Positions 54,515 through 63,873 of a stretch of 64,000 bases of DNA are shown here, in pieces. Position 1 is the stretch's first letter; each line of letters opens with the position of its first letter. Both the position numbers and the translations under genes were made by a program. The stretch comes from Shewanella salipaludis (GTDB taxonomy: Bacteria; Pseudomonadota; Gammaproteobacteria; Enterobacterales; Shewanellaceae), in NCBI RefSeq assembly GCF_012911865.1, contig NZ_JAAXYH010000002.1, positions 541,745-605,744 of the forward strand, written 5' to 3'. The notes below the pieces were generated by a model. It saw only the letters and a program-made list of their open reading frames with translations. It was not told the DNA's origin and made no database searches.

Positions 54515-54620
54515 CGGGATCCCTAAGCAATCCAAGCCAGTTTACTGGCACACTCACAATTTGGGCGTCAGTATACCAAGCTAACCGGATAAATACCCGA
54601 ATTCGAATAGGCTTAACACC

Positions 54621-55010
54621 TCAGGCATTGAGCCCCTGTGTCCGCTGACGCCACAGAGCGACCGCCAGCAGCAGCCAGCCCAGGAGGAAACACACGCCGC
54701 CTATGGGGGTGATAAACACCAGCCATTTGGCCCCGGTGAGCACATAGGCGTACAGGGAGCCTGAAAACAAGCCTATGCCGGCAAGAAAGGCATAGGCCGC
54801 CCAATCCAGCAAGCGTGAACCGAGCCAGTGGCCGGCCAGTGCCACTGAGATCAGCGCGAAGGTATGGTAGAAATGATACTCGACCCCGAGGCTGAAGGTG
54901 GCGATGAGCTCGACCGATACCAGGCTCTTCAAGGCATGGGCGCCGAAAGCGCCGAAGGCCACCGCCAGAAAGCCACTCACGGCCCCGAGTAAAAACAAGC
55001 CCTTACGCAT
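54621..55010 (-). CDS. DUF423 family inner-membrane protein (YgdD)
   Basis: A 129-residue protein with four hydrophobic helices and the family pattern GAVSGFLAVAFGAFGAHAL and GLFSGSLYAYVLTG. GGAGG lies before the ATG at 55010, inside the last codons of the upstream hydrolase; the eight-base overlap ATGCGTAA makes them translationally coupled. Function of the family is unknown. Confidence 0.9.
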   Translation of the reverse strand: MRKGLFLLGAVSGFLAVAFGAFGAHALKSLVSVELIATFSLGVEYHFYHTFALISVALAGHWLGSRLLDWAAYAFLAGIGLFSGSLYAYVLTGAKWLVFITPIGGVCFLLGWLLLAVALWRQRTQGLNA

Positions 55011-55713
55011 CCAAACCTCCGATAAAGTCGCTGCAAAAATCCAACGCCGCGGCCAAATTGGCCGCTTCCGTAATGCCCGAGGACTTGCGCGGCACGAAAC
55101 TGTGATCGCCATCGCCAAGCCATTCGATGCGGATGGCGGCGGCCAGGGGCCAATGCGGCACCTGCGACACACCGCCAAACTTATCCCGTTCGCCTTGAAC
55201 CAGCATCACAGGCACCCGGCAGTCATTCAAGGGCGCTAACCTGGGCTCGCCCCCCTTGAGGGGGACGAAGGGGTAACCCAGGCAAACCACCCCGGCAATC
55301 TCGGCAGCCATGACCGCGTCCGTCCCCATGATGGCCGCCATGCGCCCGCCCATGGACTTGCCCATCAAGACGATTTTCCCGGCCCCAAGGCGCTTGGCCG
55401 CCGTCAACACCTGCGCAAAATGCGCCAGTAGCTTGGGCGCCCTGTCCGGCGGCCGGCGTTTGCCATCCAGCGCATTGGCCTGCATATAGGGGAAGTTGAA
55501 CCTGAGCACCCTCAGGCCTTTGGCGGCCAGGCCGGCCGCCATGGCGGCCATGAAGTCCGAGTGCATGTTGGCGCCGGCGCCATGGGCCAGAATAACCAAT
55601 GTGTCGCCAGGCTCCCCCTCCAGCAGACAGTCTGCCAGCGGATCTGTTTCGGCTTGAGGGCTTTCATTGGGCGCGCCATGCCGGCTATGAGGCTTATCCA
55701 GGGAGCAATTCAC
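55003..55713 (-). CDS. alpha/beta hydrolase (KANL3/Tex30-like)
   Basis: A 236-residue hydrolase. VILAHGAGANMHSDFM forms the oxyanion strand, the nucleophile is in LMGKSMGGRMAAI, the Asp in VQGERDKFGG and the His in LGDGDHSFVPRK. GTG at 55713, preceded by GAGGAG at seven bases, starts inside the end of gcvA (20-base overlap), so the gene is coupled to the regulator. Substrate unknown; the family is often annotated as dienelactone hydrolase-like. Confidence 0.82.
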   Translation of the reverse strand: MNCSLDKPHSRHGAPNESPQAETDPLADCLLEGEPGDTLVILAHGAGANMHSDFMAAMAAGLAAKGLRVLRFNFPYMQANALDGKRRPPDRAPKLLAHFAQVLTAAKRLGAGKIVLMGKSMGGRMAAIMGTDAVMAAEIAGVVCLGYPFVPLKGGEPRLAPLNDCRVPVMLVQGERDKFGGVSQVPHWPLAAAIRIEWLGDGDHSFVPRKSSGITEAANLAAALDFCSDFIGGLDA

Positions 55714-56605
55714 TGCGTGACTCCTCGGCAAACATGTCCAACATCCATTCGCGGAAGGCCACTATCTTGCCGAGTTCGGCATGATTCTGCTGGCATACCA
55801 GGTAATAGGCATCCCGGCTGACCAGGACCTCTTCGAAGGGGCAAACCAGGCGCCCGGCCTTGATGTCAGGCCTGGCCAGCACGCTATAGCCCAGGGCAAC
55901 CCCCTGACCATGGGCGGCGGCCTGCAGCACCAGGGACGAGTGACTGAAGATGGGCCCCTGATTGACATTGACATCCGTCACCCCACACTGGCGGAACCAG
56001 GCCTGCCAATCCTGGCGACTGGAATCATGCAGCAGGGTATGGTGCTTCAGGTCTGCCGGGGTCGCCAGTGGCTTGGGGCCGTTGAGCAACAGGGGGGAGC
56101 ACACGGGGATCAAGACTTCGTTGCGCAGCTTATCGGCCCGCAGCCCGGGCCAGTTGCCCAAACCATAGTAGATTGCCACGTCCACATCGTCGGTGAGCGA
56201 ACTGACCTCGCTGTCCACCGCCTTGATGCGCACGTCTATGTCGGGGTTTTTCTCGCTGAACTTGGCCAGCCTGGGCACCAACCATTGAATGGCGAAGCTG
56301 GGCGACATGCTCACGGTCAATGAACCTATGGCGCTTCTGGCGAGCAGGCGGTCGGTGGCCTCGCTCAACTGAATGAAGATATCCTTGATGTCGAGAAAAT
56401 AGCTCTGGCCTTCCTCTGTCAGCAGCAGGGAGCGATTTTTTCGACGAAATAATTTTAATCCGAGAAAATCTTCCAATGCCTTTATCTGATGACTGACGGC
56501 CGCCTGGGTAACAAACAATTCTTCTGCCGCCCGGGTGAAGCTCAGATGCCTGGCGGCGGCTTCGAACGCCTTGACGGCATTGAGTGGTGGGAGTCGTCTC
56601 GACAT
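55694..56605 (-). CDS. gcvA: LysR-type regulator GcvA
   Basis: A 303-residue regulator, very like E. coli GcvA, which controls the glycine-cleavage operon in response to glycine and GcvR. N-terminal LysR HTH: SRRLPPLNAVKAFEAAARH and LSFTRAAEELFVTQAAVSHQ; substrate domain contains SPSFAIQWLVPRL and QAAAHGQGVALG. MSRRLPP at 56605 matches the known start. A palindrome with two CTAAT cores lies just upstream and fits autoregulation. The downstream order hydrolase-ygdD-rlmM is conserved apart from the inserted hydrolase. Confidence 0.94.
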   Translation of the reverse strand: MSRRLPPLNAVKAFEAAARHLSFTRAAEELFVTQAAVSHQIKALEDFLGLKLFRRKNRSLLLTEEGQSYFLDIKDIFIQLSEATDRLLARSAIGSLTVSMSPSFAIQWLVPRLAKFSEKNPDIDVRIKAVDSEVSSLTDDVDVAIYYGLGNWPGLRADKLRNEVLIPVCSPLLLNGPKPLATPADLKHHTLLHDSSRQDWQAWFRQCGVTDVNVNQGPIFSHSSLVLQAAAHGQGVALGYSVLARPDIKAGRLVCPFEEVLVSRDAYYLVCQQNHAELGKIVAFREWMLDMFAEESRSELLPG

Positions 56606-56626
56606 AGTGATCTGCATCTCAATTTT

Positions 56627-56645
56627 TGATTAGTTTTTCTAATCA
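56627..56645. promoter_or_regulatory. likely GcvA operator
   Basis: TGATTAG and CTAATCA with a 5-base T spacer. CTAAT is the known core of GcvA sites, here present on both strands 22 bases from the gcvA start and between it and the divergent small gene. Confidence 0.65.
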
Positions 56646-56782
56646 TTATTGTTACATTTTATCGTTTGTCAACACCCGAAATTTTGATTAAATTTCACGC
56701 CATTGAAATACCGTGTTGGACGCCCTCTTGGACGTGATTAGGGATGTCTGACTATACTTTTTAGTCCGCCAGGAGGCGACCC

Positions 56783-57019
56783 ATGTTTAATCTGAAATCT
56801 GCTTTCGCACTCGTATTCCTCTCATCCTTCTGTACAGCCGCTGCCGCCGGTGAATCCGAGATAGACATGCAGAGCCTGCATGCCGCCATCAGCCAGGATA
56901 TAGAGATAAGCCTGCAGCAACTGCAAGAAACCCTGACGCAAGACGTAGATAGCCTGTTGGTCGCCGAACAAGCCGCCGCCACAACCCAGGTTGCCGAAAC
57001 CAGCTCCAGCCTCAACTAA
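56783..57019 (+). CDS. small exported protein, function unknown
   Basis: A 78-residue precursor: signal peptide MFNLKSAFALVFLSSFCTAA cleaved near AAA-GE, then about 55 residues of acidic, Gln/Ser-rich helix (LHAAISQDIEISLQQLQETL) with no Cys after the signal. AGGAGG seven bases before the ATG is a strong ribosome site, and an intrinsic terminator follows, so it is a genuine single-gene unit. It is divergent from gcvA and shares its operator region, which in enterobacteria is occupied by the GcvB RNA and a small lipoprotein gene; that RNA is not seen here. Confidence 0.75.
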   Translation: MFNLKSAFALVFLSSFCTAAAAGESEIDMQSLHAAISQDIEISLQQLQETLTQDVDSLLVAEQAAATTQVAETSSSLN

Positions 57020-57067
57020 CGGCCGGTTCTGGCCCCTTTAGCCGGCATGAGTAGCAGGCAAGAATAG

Positions 57068-57097
57068 AAAAGCCGCTTCCATCGAAGGCGGCTTTTT
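57068..57097 (+). terminator. intrinsic terminator of the small exported protein gene
   Basis: AGCCGC-TTC/GAAGGCGGCT with one bulge and a following run of six T. Confidence 0.85.
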
Positions 57098-57139
57098 TGT
57101 GTGCGCTTGGCGCTGCTTGAGCTTGCTGTGAGCTGTCTT

Positions 57140-57180
57140 GCGCGTTTGCATGGACGGCAAGACCGCCCATGCAAACGCGC
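57140..57180. repeat. 14-bp perfect hairpin after thiI
   Basis: GCGCGTTTGCATGG and CCATGCAAACGCGC around a 13-base loop that itself contains CGG/CCG. It lies 5 bases beyond the thiI stop codon and has no T-run. Confidence 0.65.
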
Positions 57181-57185
57181 CGGCA

Positions 57186-58640
57186 TCAAGGGCGATAGAC
57201 CTTGACGTTCTGATAACCCTGTTCGAGCAGATACAGGGCCTGCAGCTTACTCATCACCCCGCGATCACAGTACAGAAGGTAGGTCTTGTCCTTGTCGAGA
57301 TCGGCAAACTGAGTCGCCAGCTTGAAGAAGGGAATGGTCTTCACTTCCACCCCATCCAATGCCAGAGGGCTATTCTCTTCCTCTTCCGGTGAACGTATGT
57401 CCAGCACCACTTCGTTGGCGGCAACCGAATCGACCGTCTCTGTCTCGGTGATCTTGGCATCGACGCTGGCGGCGATTTCCCGTATGTCGATCACCTGTGC
57501 CTCGGCTATGATGCGATCCAGCAGGTCCTCGGAAAACTTCTGTTCCTCGGCTTCAATTTTCGCCAACACGGCCTTGACCGTCGGCCGCTGGGAGATGACG
57601 CCACAATACTCGGGCATGGACTTGGCGAAGTCTTCTGTGCCTATCTTGCGGCTCTCGTTGATAATATCCTGCTTGTCCATGGCGATCAGTGGCCTGAGGA
57701 TAAGCAACTCGGTGCAACGGTCGATGACATTCAGGTTGGTCAGGGTCTGGCTCGATACCTGCCCCAGGCTCTCACCCGTGACCAGCGCCTGGATCCCCAT
57801 GCGATCTGCGATGCGGGTGGCGGCACGCATCATCATGCGCTTGAGTATCACCCCCATCTGCCCATTGTCTATGCGTTCGAGGATCTCGGCCACCACGGGC
57901 TCGAAAGGAACGGAAATGAACTTCACCTTATGGGATTCGCCATAGGTCTTCCACAGGTGGTGCGCGACCTGCTTGACACCTATCTCATGCTGGGCTCCGC
58001 CGAGGTTGAAGAAGCAGTAATGGGTACGGGCGCCCTTCTTGATGAACTGGAAGCTGGAGACACCCGAGTCGAAACCGCCGGAGATCAGAGACAACACATC
58101 TTCCTGGGTCGCCATGGGGAAACCGCCCAGGCCCTCGATGCGTTTCTCCACCATGTAGAGATTGTCGCGATCGATTTCCAGGTTGATGGTCAGATCCGGG
58201 TTCTTCAGCTTAACCCCGAGCGCCTCTGTATGTTGGTTCAAGCCACCGCCGACATAACGTTCGACATCTATGGAATTGAAATCATGCTGACCCGAACGTT
58301 TCACCCGCACGCAGAAGGTCTTGCCGGCCAGCTGCTCACGGTACACGGGCAAGGCCTGCTGGTAAATGTCATCCATGGAGTCGAAGCTGTATTCATTCAC
58401 CTGCACCACGTGGGCGATACCTGGGATACAGGCCAGGCGCTCGGCGAAACGTTCCACCAGCTCGGGCTTGTCCTTGGGCACCATCACCATGATCTTGTCC
58501 CACTGGCGTTGAACCTTGGCGTCTTCATCGACTTTTTTGAGGACATTACGAATATTGGTTTCGAGCATCTTGGTAAAGCGCATTCTTACCGGTTTGCTCT
58601 TCATCATGATTTCTGGATATAACTTTACGATAAACTTCAT
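57186..58640 (-). CDS. thiI: tRNA 4-thiouridine synthase / thiazole sulfurtransferase
   Basis: A 484-residue enzyme making s4U8 in tRNA and supplying sulfur for thiamine thiazole. N-terminal ferredoxin-like and THUMP domains (about 1-165), PP-loop ATPase with [10 protein letters not shown] (about 185), Cys in [12 protein letters not shown] (the Cys344 equivalent) and a C-terminal rhodanese domain with [10 protein letters not shown] carrying the persulfide Cys. Full-length E. coli-type. GGAAG precedes the ATG. It is monocistronic. Confidence 0.97.
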   Translation of the reverse strand: MKFIVKLYPEIMMKSKPVRMRFTKMLETNIRNVLKKVDEDAKVQRQWDKIMVMVPKDKPELVERFAERLACIPGIAHVVQVNEYSFDSMDDIYQQALPVYREQLAGKTFCVRVKRSGQHDFNSIDVERYVGGGLNQHTEALGVKLKNPDLTINLEIDRDNLYMVEKRIEGLGGFPMATQEDVLSLISGGFDSGVSSFQFIKKGARTHYCFFNLGGAQHEIGVKQVAHHLWKTYGESHKVKFISVPFEPVVAEILERIDNGQMGVILKRMMMRAATRIADRMGIQALVTGESLGQVSSQTLTNLNVIDRCTELLILRPLIAMDKQDIINESRKIGTEDFAKSMPEYCGVISQRPTVKAVLAKIEAEEQKFSEDLLDRIIAEAQVIDIREIAASVDAKITETETVDSVAANEVVLDIRSPEEEENSPLALDGVEVKTIPFFKLATQFADLDKDKTYLLYCDRGVMSKLQALYLLEQGYQNVKVYRP

Positions 58641-58738
58641 GGGACTTCCGCGGACGAGGTTTTAAACAGCAATTGGGGGATTATAACAAAACCAGCCCGA
58701 ATGGCGCAGCTGTTTTGGCCAAGAGTTAATCGGGAGCA

Positions 58739-58768
58739 AAAAATAAGCCCCGACATAACCGAGGCTTA
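58739..58768 (-). terminator. intrinsic terminator of pomAB
   Basis: On the minus strand AAGCCTCG pairs with CGGGGCTT (one G-U) and is followed by ATTTTTT, 28 bases after the pomB stop. Confidence 0.82.
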
Positions 58769-58795
58769 TTCCTGCATTCAGACACAGATATCAGG

Positions 58796-59722
58796 CTAGT
58801 GGCCGACTTGGATCTCGTCCGACTCTTTGGCCTTGCCTTGTTCTATGGCAATTTCCACCCTGCGGTTGCGGGCCCGGTGCGACGGCGAGTCGTTGGCGGC
58901 CAAGGGGGCCGAGGCCGCCATGCCAACCACCTTCATCCGGCTCGAATCGAAGCCTTTCACCTTCAGCAGCTCATGGGCCACGGCGACGGCCCGCTTGCTG
59001 GAGAGGTCCCAGTTGGAGCTGTACAGTTCGTTGCTGATCTGCATGTCGTCGGTGTGGCCCGAGACGGTAATGATGCCAGGCACATCCCTGAGCAGCTCAC
59101 CCACAGCCCTGACCACAGGCTTGAACCTGGGTTGCAGGAAACCCGAGCCCGAGGCGAAGGCCCCCTTCTCGCGAATGCGTATGATGATCTGTTGCCCCAG
59201 GGATTCGATTTCGATGGCGCCATCGACGATTTCTTCGTTGAGCTCCTGGGCCATCTTCTTCACTTGCTCGTTGATCTTATCCTGGGCCGCCTGCGCCTCG
59301 GCCTTGACCGCATCGGCCACTTCCTGCGCCGTGGCACTCGCCTCGCCGCCCCGCTGCTCACCCTGCTGTTGTTGCACCCCGCCGGCACTGTCATCTTCGC
59401 CGGCCTGGTAATCGAGCGTAGGCTCGGTCATCTCATTGGTCTGCTGATTGATGATTTCAATCGGCGTCGGCTCAGGCTTGCCGGGGCGAAACTCCAATGC
59501 TATGACCGAGGTGCCCTTGGGAATGTCTTTGACTTCGACCTTATTCTGTACCCCGAAGGCGTACTTCATCGAACCGGCGATCTGCTTGAACTTCATCACA
59601 TCCATTTCGGAAAATGACAACAGGAGCACGAAGAAACACATCAGCAGCGACATGAGATCGGCGAAGGTCGCCAACCACATGGGCGCCCCAGGAGACGGGC
59701 AGTCACACTTGGCCTTGGCCAT
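58796..59722 (-). CDS. pomB: flagellar stator protein PomB (MotB family)
   Basis: A 308-residue stator subunit of a Na+-driven motor. After a short cytoplasmic start, the single helix ATFADLMSLLMCFFVLLLSF carries the ion-binding Asp; MDVMKFKQIAGSMKYAFGVQ is the plug; a Gln/Glu-rich linker (about 115-165) leads to an OmpA-like peptidoglycan-binding domain with ITVSGHTDD and NRRVEIAI. ATG at 59722 is chosen because GGGGAG, part of the pomA stop region, lies seven bases before it; pomA ends four bases upstream. Na+ rather than H+ use is inferred from similarity to PomB. Confidence 0.93.
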   Translation of the reverse strand: MAKAKCDCPSPGAPMWLATFADLMSLLMCFFVLLLSFSEMDVMKFKQIAGSMKYAFGVQNKVEVKDIPKGTSVIALEFRPGKPEPTPIEIINQQTNEMTEPTLDYQAGEDDSAGGVQQQQGEQRGGEASATAQEVADAVKAEAQAAQDKINEQVKKMAQELNEEIVDGAIEIESLGQQIIIRIREKGAFASGSGFLQPRFKPVVRAVGELLRDVPGIITVSGHTDDMQISNELYSSNWDLSSKRAVAVAHELLKVKGFDSSRMKVVGMAASAPLAANDSPSHRARNRRVEIAIEQGKAKESDEIQVGH

Positions 59723-59726
59723 CCGG

Positions 59727-60494
59727 CTACTCCCCATCCGTGGTATCTATTTTCCTCTGTTTCTCCGACAGATAATTTTTCAGGAAGCCTTCTATGACCC
59801 TGGGGTTCTGGCCATCCTGGATAGCCAATACCGCGTCCATGATCAGGCTGCGGTTGAGCATCTCTTCGCCCATCCTCAGGTTCAGTTTATCCGCGATGGG
59901 GATGGCCATCATGTTGGCGATCACAGCACCATACAAGGTGGTCAGGAGGGCAACCGACATGGAGGGGCCTATGGTCTTGGGATCGTCCATGTTCGACAAC
60001 ATGCCCACCAGGCCGATGAGAGTGCCTATCATGCCCATGGCAGGGGCGACATCGCCGAAAGCACGAAAAATCCCGATCCCCGACTTGTGGCGCTCCTCGG
60101 TCAGGGAAATATCCTTCTCCAGCGCCTCGCGTACCACGTCGCCGTCATGACCGTCGACCAACATGTCGACGGCTTTCTGCATGAAACTGTTGCTGATCTG
60201 CGCCTCTTCCAGCGCCAGAAAGCCCCCCTTGCGGGCCGCATCGGCCATGTTGACCGATTGTTCTATCAGGCTCTCGGGCTTCTCCAACTTAAACATGAAG
60301 GCCTTGGCGGCGATCTTCACCGCCCCCAAAAACTGGGTCAGGTTGTACTTCATCATGACGACGAACAATGAGCCTGCTATGACGATCAATACCGATGGCA
60401 CGTCGACGAAAATACCAATTCCGCCGCTGCTGACCATGGCCATAATAACAAAACCGAAGGCGCCAATAAGGCCTATCAGGGTAGCTAAATCCAC
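59727..60494 (-). CDS. pomA: flagellar stator protein PomA (MotA family)
   Basis: A 255-residue membrane protein with four helices and the cytoplasmic loop that meets FliG (TEERHKSGIGIFRAFGD). DLATLIGLIGAFGFVIMAMV, GSLFVVMMKYN and PAMGMIGTLIGLVGML are typical. GTG at 60494 is preceded by GAGGAT. pomB follows immediately. A sigma-28-type promoter lies 184 bases upstream. Confidence 0.95.
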   Translation of the reverse strand: MDLATLIGLIGAFGFVIMAMVSSGGIGIFVDVPSVLIVIAGSLFVVMMKYNLTQFLGAVKIAAKAFMFKLEKPESLIEQSVNMADAARKGGFLALEEAQISNSFMQKAVDMLVDGHDGDVVREALEKDISLTEERHKSGIGIFRAFGDVAPAMGMIGTLIGLVGMLSNMDDPKTIGPSMSVALLTTLYGAVIANMMAIPIADKLNLRMGEEMLNRSLIMDAVLAIQDGQNPRVIEGFLKNYLSEKQRKIDTTDGE

Positions 60495-60677
60495 AACCTA
60501 TCCTCAAATCCAGAAACGCAGAACGCAAAAGAAAGACTCACAGTACCAACGGGACAAGCGTGGCCCTTGTCGGGACGACTCACGCTCGGCTGTCGGTAAC
60601 AGGACTGCCAGCTTACCACCGCTATCATCAGGCTAACCAGCTTAAAAACGCCCAATTGCGACGACTGCTATTGTCAG

Positions 60678-60704
60678 TTATCGGACAAAGGCGACGCAAG
60701 TTTA
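60678..60704 (-). promoter_or_regulatory. sigma-28 (FliA) type promoter of pomAB
   Basis: On the minus strand TAAA, a 15-base spacer and TCCGATAA, one base off the GCCGATAA consensus. It points at pomA from the 340-base spacer between pomA and xseB; the rest of the spacer shows no gene, with a leader of about 175 bases. Confidence 0.75.
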
Positions 60705-60834
60705 GCGATTAATTAAATTATCGAAAAATAATTCCCACCAAATCACGCTATCGCACAATTATTGGCCGACTCAATTTGACCGCCGATGCGCCCTGATATA
60801 CCTTGTGTCACGCTTAAGCAGAGGAAATGTTAAC

Positions 60835-61074
60835 GTGGCCAAAAAAGCAGAAAATCTCAGTTTTGAAGAGTCCCTCGGTGAACTCGAACGCATAGTTGCC
60901 GAGCTGGAACAGGGTGAAGTCACCCTCGATGACGCCTTGAAGCAATTCGAACGCGGTATCAATCTGGTACGTAACAGCCAGGCTAAGCTGGAGCAAGCAC
61001 AGCAGAAAGTGGCTATCTTGCTCAAGCAGGATGAAACTGCGCCTCTGTCGGCCTATGACGTCGAGGGCGAATAG
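60835..61074 (+). CDS. xseB: exodeoxyribonuclease VII small subunit
   Basis: A 79-residue helical protein that multimerises around XseA for single-strand DNA degradation. The core FEESLGELERIVAELEQGEV and TLDDALKQFERGINLVRNSQ is diagnostic. GTG at 60835 has AGAGGAAA upstream and the right family length; an earlier in-frame start would add ten residues. ispA follows two bases later. Confidence 0.95.
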   Translation: MAKKAENLSFEESLGELERIVAELEQGEVTLDDALKQFERGINLVRNSQAKLEQAQQKVAILLKQDETAPLSAYDVEGE

Positions 61075-61076
61075 CA

Positions 61077-61958
61077 GTGTTGACCCAAGCCATCCACGAC
61101 TATCAGCAAAGGGTCGATGCCCAGCTCAGGCTGAGAATCGCGTCCCTCGACGACAGCGCCCCCAGACTCAAGGCGGCGATGACTCACGGTGCCTTGCTCG
61201 GCGGTAAACGCATCCGCCCCTTCCTGGTGTACAGCATAGGCCAGCTTCTGGGAGCCCCGCTCGCCAGACTGGACGCCGCCGCCGCCGCCATAGAATGCAT
61301 CCACGCTTACTCGCTGATCCACGACGATTTGCCCGCCATGGACGACGACGAGTTGCGCCGTGGCCAGCCGACTGTGCATATCGCCTTCGATGAGGCCACT
61401 GCCATACTCGCAGGTGATGCACTCCAGACCCTGGCCTTCGAGATAGTCACGGAGACGCTCGATGGCGTTTCTGCCGGGCAGCAACTGGCCATGGTTAAGG
61501 CCCTGGCCAGGGCCTCGGGTTATCGCGGCATGTGCGGCGGCCAGGCGATCGACCTGGGCTCGACCGGCAAGGCCGTCAGCCTCGAAGCCCTGACTCAGCT
61601 GCATAACCTCAAGACGGGGGCATTGATCCGCTGTGCGGTCGAACTGGCCATCATAGTCGCCGAGCCGCCGGCAGCCGATGCCTCGGCCCTGCTGCAATTT
61701 GCCGACGCCATAGGGCTGGCATTCCAGGTGCAGGACGACATACTGGATATCGTTGCCAGCACAGAAGAATTAGGCAAACCCCAGGGCTCGGACACAGAGG
61801 CCAACAAGAGCACTTTTCCCAAGTTGCTCGGATTGGCGGGCGCCCAGGCGACCGCGGCCGAGCTTATCCAAGATGCACTATCGGCGCTGGCAAAATTGCC
61901 ATACAATAGCCAGTTAATTGCAGACTTCGCCCGCTATATTATTGCGCGAAGAATATAA
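61077..61958 (+). CDS. ispA: farnesyl diphosphate synthase
   Basis: A 293-residue prenyl transferase condensing IPP with DMAPP and GPP to FPP. First aspartate-rich motif DDLPAMDDDELRRG, second QDDILD, and GGKRIRPFLVYSIG near the N-terminus. GTG at 61077 is almost fused to the xseB stop (two bases apart), so translation is coupled. dxs follows 21 bases later, giving a precursor-supply operon. Confidence 0.96.
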   Translation: MLTQAIHDYQQRVDAQLRLRIASLDDSAPRLKAAMTHGALLGGKRIRPFLVYSIGQLLGAPLARLDAAAAAIECIHAYSLIHDDLPAMDDDELRRGQPTVHIAFDEATAILAGDALQTLAFEIVTETLDGVSAGQQLAMVKALARASGYRGMCGGQAIDLGSTGKAVSLEALTQLHNLKTGALIRCAVELAIIVAEPPAADASALLQFADAIGLAFQVQDDILDIVASTEELGKPQGSDTEANKSTFPKLLGLAGAQATAAELIQDALSALAKLPYNSQLIADFARYIIARRI

Positions 61959-61979
61959 TAAGAGTCGAAGTATCTCGCT

Positions 61980-63848
61980 ATGAGTTTGGACATTTCCCTA
62001 TTTCCCGTGTTGGCCAAGGCCAATACCCCAGATGAGCTCAGACAGCTTCCTCAGGCCCAGTTACCGCAACTTGCCGATGAACTAAGAGAGTTTTTATTGA
62101 AGTCTGTTGGCATGTCCAGCGGACATTTTGCCTCTGGCCTGGGCACAGTGGAACTCACTGTGGCCCTGCACTATGTATACAACACCCCCTTCGATCGCCT
62201 GATCTGGGACGTGGGCCATCAGGCCTATCCCCATAAGATACTCACGGGCAGACGCGACAGAATGCAAACCATTCGCCAGAAGAATGGCCTGCACCCCTTC
62301 CCCTGGCGGGAAGAGAGTGACTACGACACCTTCAGCGTCGGTCATTCCGGCACCTCAGTCAGTGCGGCCCTGGCCATGGCGGTCGCCGCCGAGAAAGAGC
62401 AGGCGGGCCGCAAGGTGGTGGCCGTCATAGGCGATGGCGCCATGACGGGCGGCATGGTGTTCGAAGCCATGAACCACGCAGGGGATCTCAAGAACGACAT
62501 GTTGGTGGTACTCAACGACAACGAGATGTCTATCTCGGAGAACGTCGGCGCCCTCAACAACCACCTGGCACAGCTGATGTCCGGACGCCTGTACACCACG
62601 TTGCGTGAAGGCGGCAAGAAGGTGCTCAAGGGCATGCCCGCCATCAAGGAGATGGCGCGGCGCACCGAGGAACACCTCAAGGGCATGGTGGTGCCGGGCA
62701 CATTGTTCGAGGAGCTGGGCTTCAACTACATAGGTCCCATAGACGGTCACGATGTCGATGCCCTGGTGGAAACCATGCGCAACATGCGCGGCCTCAAGGG
62801 GCCCCAGCTGCTGCACATAATGACCAAGAAGGGCCGCGGTTACGAGCCGGCGGAAAAAGATCCCATAGGCTGGCATGCTGTGCCCAAGTTCGATCCGTCC
62901 CAGTTCAAGAAGCCCACCTCGGCCCCGGGTCTGCCGACCTTCTCCCAGGTGTTCGGCAAGTGGCTATGCGACATGGCCGCCAAAGACAGCAAGCTGCTGG
63001 GGATCACCCCGGCCATGCGTGAAGGCTCGGGCATGGTGGAGTTCTCGCAGCGCTTCCCTGAGCAGTATTTCGATGCCGCCATCGCGGAGCAGCATGCTGT
63101 GACCTTCGCCGCCGGCCTGGCCTGCGAAGGCTACAAGCCTGTGGTCGCCATCTACTCCACCTTCCTGCAGCGCGGTTACGATCAGTTGATCCACGATGTG
63201 GCACTGCAGAAACTGCCTGTGCTGTTCGCCATAGACCGCGGCGGCATAGTCGGCGCCGACGGTCCGACTCACCAGGGGGCCTTCGACTTGAGCTTCATGC
63301 GCTGCATCCCCAACATGGTGATCATGGCGCCGTCGGATGAGAATGAATGCCGGCAGATGTTCTATACCGGTTATTGCTATCGGGATGGCCCGACTGCGGT
63401 ACGCTATCCCCGCGGCAGCGCCACGGGTGAGCCCCAGGTCGAAGAGATGACGGCCTTGCCCATAGGCAAGGGGCTCATCAAGCGCCAGGGACAGAAGATC
63501 GCCCTGCTGAACTTCGGCACCACTTTGGCGGCGGCGCTGAGCGCGGCCGAGCAGCTGGATGCGACTGTGGCCGACATGCGCTTCGTCAAGCCTCTGGATG
63601 TGGAGCTGGTGCGAGCCTTGGCCGGCAGCCACGAAGTACTGGTAACTGTGGAAGAGAATGCCATCATGGGCGGCGCGGGTTCCGGGGTGCTGGAATTGCT
63701 GCAGCAGTTGAAATTGCCCAAGCCTGTGTTGCAAATCGGCCTGCCGGATGAATTCATCAAGCATGGCGCGCCTGCGGAAGTCACCGCCGAGCTGCGACTG
63801 GATGCCGCAGGCATACTGGCGCAGATCCGCGACTTCCTGGATGCCTGA
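61980..63848 (+). CDS. dxs: 1-deoxy-D-xylulose-5-phosphate synthase
   Basis: A 622-residue thiamine-diphosphate enzyme making DXP from pyruvate and glyceraldehyde 3-phosphate, first step of the MEP pathway. Conserved segments: [33 protein letters not shown], the TPP motif [18 protein letters not shown] through VVLNDN, the transketolase Glu region [16 protein letters not shown] and [15 protein letters not shown]. Full length. Last of the xseB-ispA-dxs operon. Confidence 0.97.
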   Translation: MSLDISLFPVLAKANTPDELRQLPQAQLPQLADELREFLLKSVGMSSGHFASGLGTVELTVALHYVYNTPFDRLIWDVGHQAYPHKILTGRRDRMQTIRQKNGLHPFPWREESDYDTFSVGHSGTSVSAALAMAVAAEKEQAGRKVVAVIGDGAMTGGMVFEAMNHAGDLKNDMLVVLNDNEMSISENVGALNNHLAQLMSGRLYTTLREGGKKVLKGMPAIKEMARRTEEHLKGMVVPGTLFEELGFNYIGPIDGHDVDALVETMRNMRGLKGPQLLHIMTKKGRGYEPAEKDPIGWHAVPKFDPSQFKKPTSAPGLPTFSQVFGKWLCDMAAKDSKLLGITPAMREGSGMVEFSQRFPEQYFDAAIAEQHAVTFAAGLACEGYKPVVAIYSTFLQRGYDQLIHDVALQKLPVLFAIDRGGIVGADGPTHQGAFDLSFMRCIPNMVIMAPSDENECRQMFYTGYCYRDGPTAVRYPRGSATGEPQVEEMTALPIGKGLIKRQGQKIALLNFGTTLAAALSAAEQLDATVADMRFVKPLDVELVRALAGSHEVLVTVEENAIMGGAGSGVLELLQQLKLPKPVLQIGLPDEFIKHGAPAEVTAELRLDAAGILAQIRDFLDA

Positions 63849-63857
63849 GGCTATGGA

Positions 63858-63873
63858 CCCGGCACTTGCCGGG
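63858..63873 (+). terminator. short GC hairpin after dxs
   Basis: CCCGGC/GCCGGG with loop ACTT, nine bases after the stop; no T-run. The remaining 127 bases to the window edge show no gene. Confidence 0.4.

Noticed and set aside
56606..56782. GcvB-type small RNA beside gcvA
   Set aside because: The spacer is only 177 bases and lacks the GU-rich segment and terminator of GcvB.
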